Source of the DNA: Cyclobacteriaceae bacterium
Lineage (GTDB): Bacteria > Bacteroidota > Bacteroidia > Cytophagales > Cyclobacteriaceae
Direction: 5' to 3'
Length of the DNA: 64,000 bases
Assembly: GCA_016787565.1 (NCBI GenBank)
Contig: JAEUUG010000004.1
Coordinates: 513,827 to 577,826 of the forward strand
Part shown: piece after piece, positions 62,861 through 64,000 of the stretch
Layout of the letters: every line of letters begins with the position of its first letter
Position numbering within the stretch: position 1 is the stretch's first letter
Notes under the pieces: generated by a model
Seen by the model: only the letters and a program-made list of their open reading frames with translations
Databases searched by the model: none
Told to the model about the DNA's origin: nothing
Program-made: the position numbers and the translations under genes

Positions 62861-63247
62861 TTATAGCCCGAACATGGCTTTCAGGGCTAGCCAGAGTGTT
62901 CTTTTTTTGGTGTCATCCAAATGCCTAAAATCTTCGGCTATAACTATCGGAATGCCTTCGAAGGATTGATGCTCGTACTTTTTTAGGTTTGAAATATCTA
63001 AACCGAAGGCTACTATTTTTTCAGGCGAATATGCATCCACCAACTTTCGGTCTGATAAGGCCGAATGGGTTACAATTTGTACCGATGCTAAACTGAGTTT
63101 TACGGAGCCGAGTATTTTACTCAAGAGTATAATTTCTTGCTCCGTAAGGGAAGACCATTTCCGGCTCAGCACCACCAATACTTTTGGTTGGAGTTGATAG
63201 ATTTCTTCCGGATACAAACTGTCTATAGTTGATGCTGGTTCGCTCAC
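62861..63247 (-). CDS. Small hypothetical protein resembling DNA polymerase III psi (HolD) / UDG-like fold
   Basis: A 128-residue protein from a GTG whose GTGA overlaps the thioesterase stop. The pattern is alpha/beta: PKVLVVLSRKWSSLTEQEIILL, ILGSVKLSLASVQIVTHSA, EKIVAFGLDISN, FEGIPIVIAEDFRHLDD, TKKRTLWLALKAMFG. The sequence of elements (V-strand, helix, second strand, KIVAFG strand, short strand, then a final KR-LW helix) resembles HolD/psi proteins, which share a uracil-DNA glycosylase-like fold and bind the clamp loader. No catalytic motif of active UDGs is seen. This likeness is by eye only. Confidence 0.5.
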   Translation of the reverse strand: MSEPASTIDSLYPEEIYQLQPKVLVVLSRKWSSLTEQEIILLSKILGSVKLSLASVQIVTHSALSDRKLVDAYSPEKIVAFGLDISNLKKYEHQSFEGIPIVIAEDFRHLDDTKKRTLWLALKAMFGL

Positions 63248-63768
63248 GCTTCTTTAATATCAAAGATTGACTTCAATTCATTTGCTTCCGAAGGTTTCAT
63301 GCGTCCTGAAAGAATGAGGCGTAATTGCCTTCTGCGAAGAGCTCCATGGTATTGCTCTTGTTCTTCTTCTGTTTCGGGTTCTACTTCCGGAACATCGATT
63401 GGTCGGCCACTTTGATCAACCGCTACAAAAGTGAAGTACGCACTATTGCTTTCTGTTTTTTTATTAGCCGGAATATCTTCAGCGTCAACATCAATTCGAA
63501 CCTCCATGGACGAATTGAATGCGCGCGTAACACGGGCACGGAGTGTTACCACATTACCGAGCTGGATAGGATGCTTAAAAGAAATGTTATCAACCGAAGC
63601 AGTCACCACAATTCGATTGGAATGCTTTTGTGCGGCTATGGCGGATACGATGTCCATCCAATGCATCAGCCGTCCGCCCATTAGGTTGTTGAGTGTGTTG
63701 GTGTCATTCGGCAACACCAACTCGGTCATGCTAATGAAGGATTCTCGGGGAAATTTTTTTCTTTTCAT
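63244..63768 (-). CDS. Acyl-CoA thioesterase, hotdog family (YciA/BFIT-like)
   Basis: A 174-residue hotdog-fold thioesterase. Seen: ESFISMTELVLPNDTNTLNNLMGGRLMHWMD with catalytic Asn/Asp region, HSNRIVVTASVDNISFKHP, GNVVTLRARVTRAFNSSMEV, AYFTFVAVDQSGRP. The C-terminal Glu-rich linker (EVEPETEEEQEQYHGAL) is followed by RRRQLRLILSG. It should hydrolyse medium- or long-chain acyl-CoA in the cytoplasm. Coupled to the psi-like gene through a four-base overlap. Confidence 0.92.
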   Translation of the reverse strand: MKRKKFPRESFISMTELVLPNDTNTLNNLMGGRLMHWMDIVSAIAAQKHSNRIVVTASVDNISFKHPIQLGNVVTLRARVTRAFNSSMEVRIDVDAEDIPANKKTESNSAYFTFVAVDQSGRPIDVPEVEPETEEEQEQYHGALRRRQLRLILSGRMKPSEANELKSIFDIKEA

Positions 63769-63869
63769 TTTGATTTCAGGAAACAGCGGCAGATATTTTT
63801 ATCAACATTGACACTTGCCAACGATTGCAATCCACTACTAAGCGTTAGTTCGCACAAAAATCATAAAAA

Positions 63870-63877
63870 TAATTTTG
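63870..63877 (+). promoter_or_regulatory. Candidate -7 promoter element for the last reading frame
   Basis: TAATTTTG is an exact TAnnTTTG match, about 42 bases before the ATG at 63919. The -33 region has only TTAG and TTCG-like sequence. Weak support. Confidence 0.3.
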
Positions 63878-63918
63878 CAAAGCACTACGCTATTTCATTA
63901 TTTCGAACATTAAGCCAC

Positions 63919-64000
63919 ATGCACAGTCTAGGAACTATAGCAATTCACAACAACTTCATTTCTGAAGGCGTATTGTCATGTGCTTCCGCTACAACTATTA
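63919..64000 (+). CDS. Unidentified open reading frame, N-terminal part only
   Basis: From ATG 63919 the frame stays open for 27 codons to the window edge (MHSLGTIAIHNNFISEGV then LSCASATTI). It diverges from the thioesterase gene over a 150-base gap with a candidate -7 element. No family is recognised and the stretch is too short to prove it is coding. Confidence 0.3.
   Translation, partial: MHSLGTIAIHNNFISEGVLSCASATTI

Noticed and set aside
1..64000. Search for CRISPR arrays, insertion sequences, integrase or att sites, toxin-antitoxin pairs and tRNA/rRNA genes
   Set aside because: No regularly spaced repeats, transposase-like products, cloverleaf-type stretches or short toxin/antitoxin pairs were seen by eye; a tRNAscan and IS search would be needed to exclude them fully.

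Overview
The window is about 64 kb of chromosome from a Bacteroidota bacterium, most likely order Cytophagales. The evidence is the gliding gene gldC, the gene order ftsX-DUF3098-uppP-truB-ribF, TonB-dependent receptors with lipoprotein partners, a TerB/ABCG fusion transporter, glutamine synthetase III, a K+-stimulated pyrophosphatase, the ligase-associated helicase/PdeM pair, and promoter-like sequences fitting the Bacteroidota form (TTTG, about 19 bp, TAnnTTTG). I saw no rRNA, tRNA, insertion sequence, prophage, CRISPR array or toxin-antitoxin module. No stretch longer than 300 bases lacks a gene; the largest gaps are about 210 bases.

Positions 1-10229 form a light and photodamage island, almost all on the minus strand. 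A CarH/LitR-type B12-binding MerR regulator and an ECF sigma factor sit upstream of crtI-crtB-idi. A second run holds a DUF6435 protein, a class I photolyase, a 51-residue DUF2256 protein, a PhrB/CryB-like protein whose usual Fe-S cysteines appear absent, a flavin reductase domain protein, and a photolyase FAD-domain protein that lacks the antenna domain and runs off the window. A porin gene on the plus strand separates the two runs. Repeated GTTTAA/TTAAAC elements lie in front of the sigma gene, and one also lies in front of the photolyase run.

Positions 10291-28138 hold repair, envelope and exported-enzyme genes: the ligase-associated helicase and PdeM nuclease, a CapA protein with a SPOR-like tail, an LTA-synthase-type sulfatase, a YtcJ amidohydrolase lipoprotein, a TerB protein, a GIN-domain protein, a sterol-desaturase-like enzyme, GSIII, and M28, alpha/beta and S41 hydrolases. 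Positions 28139-32894 contain an M19 dipeptidase, a fold-type III PLP enzyme, RidA, a HlyIII protein and a GntP-family permease, and may form a D-amino-acid (D-serine) use cluster. FabH, a divergent pair around a 38-bp palindrome, and leuS follow.

Positions 38303-48352 encode a TonB receptor with an exported TPR-like partner, a LytS/LytTR two-component pair, a lone receiver, an unknown lipoprotein, the TerB-ABCG transporter and a YdcF protein. Positions 48428-64000 encode an SGNH lipoprotein paired with a TonB receptor, gldC, scoAB, the ribF-truB-uppP-DUF3098-ftsX run, an ECF sigma with a probable membrane anti-sigma factor, a DUF2147 protein, hppA with a promoter and terminator-like hairpin in its leader, and a thioesterase coupled to a small HolD/psi-like protein. 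A short partial reading frame closes the window.
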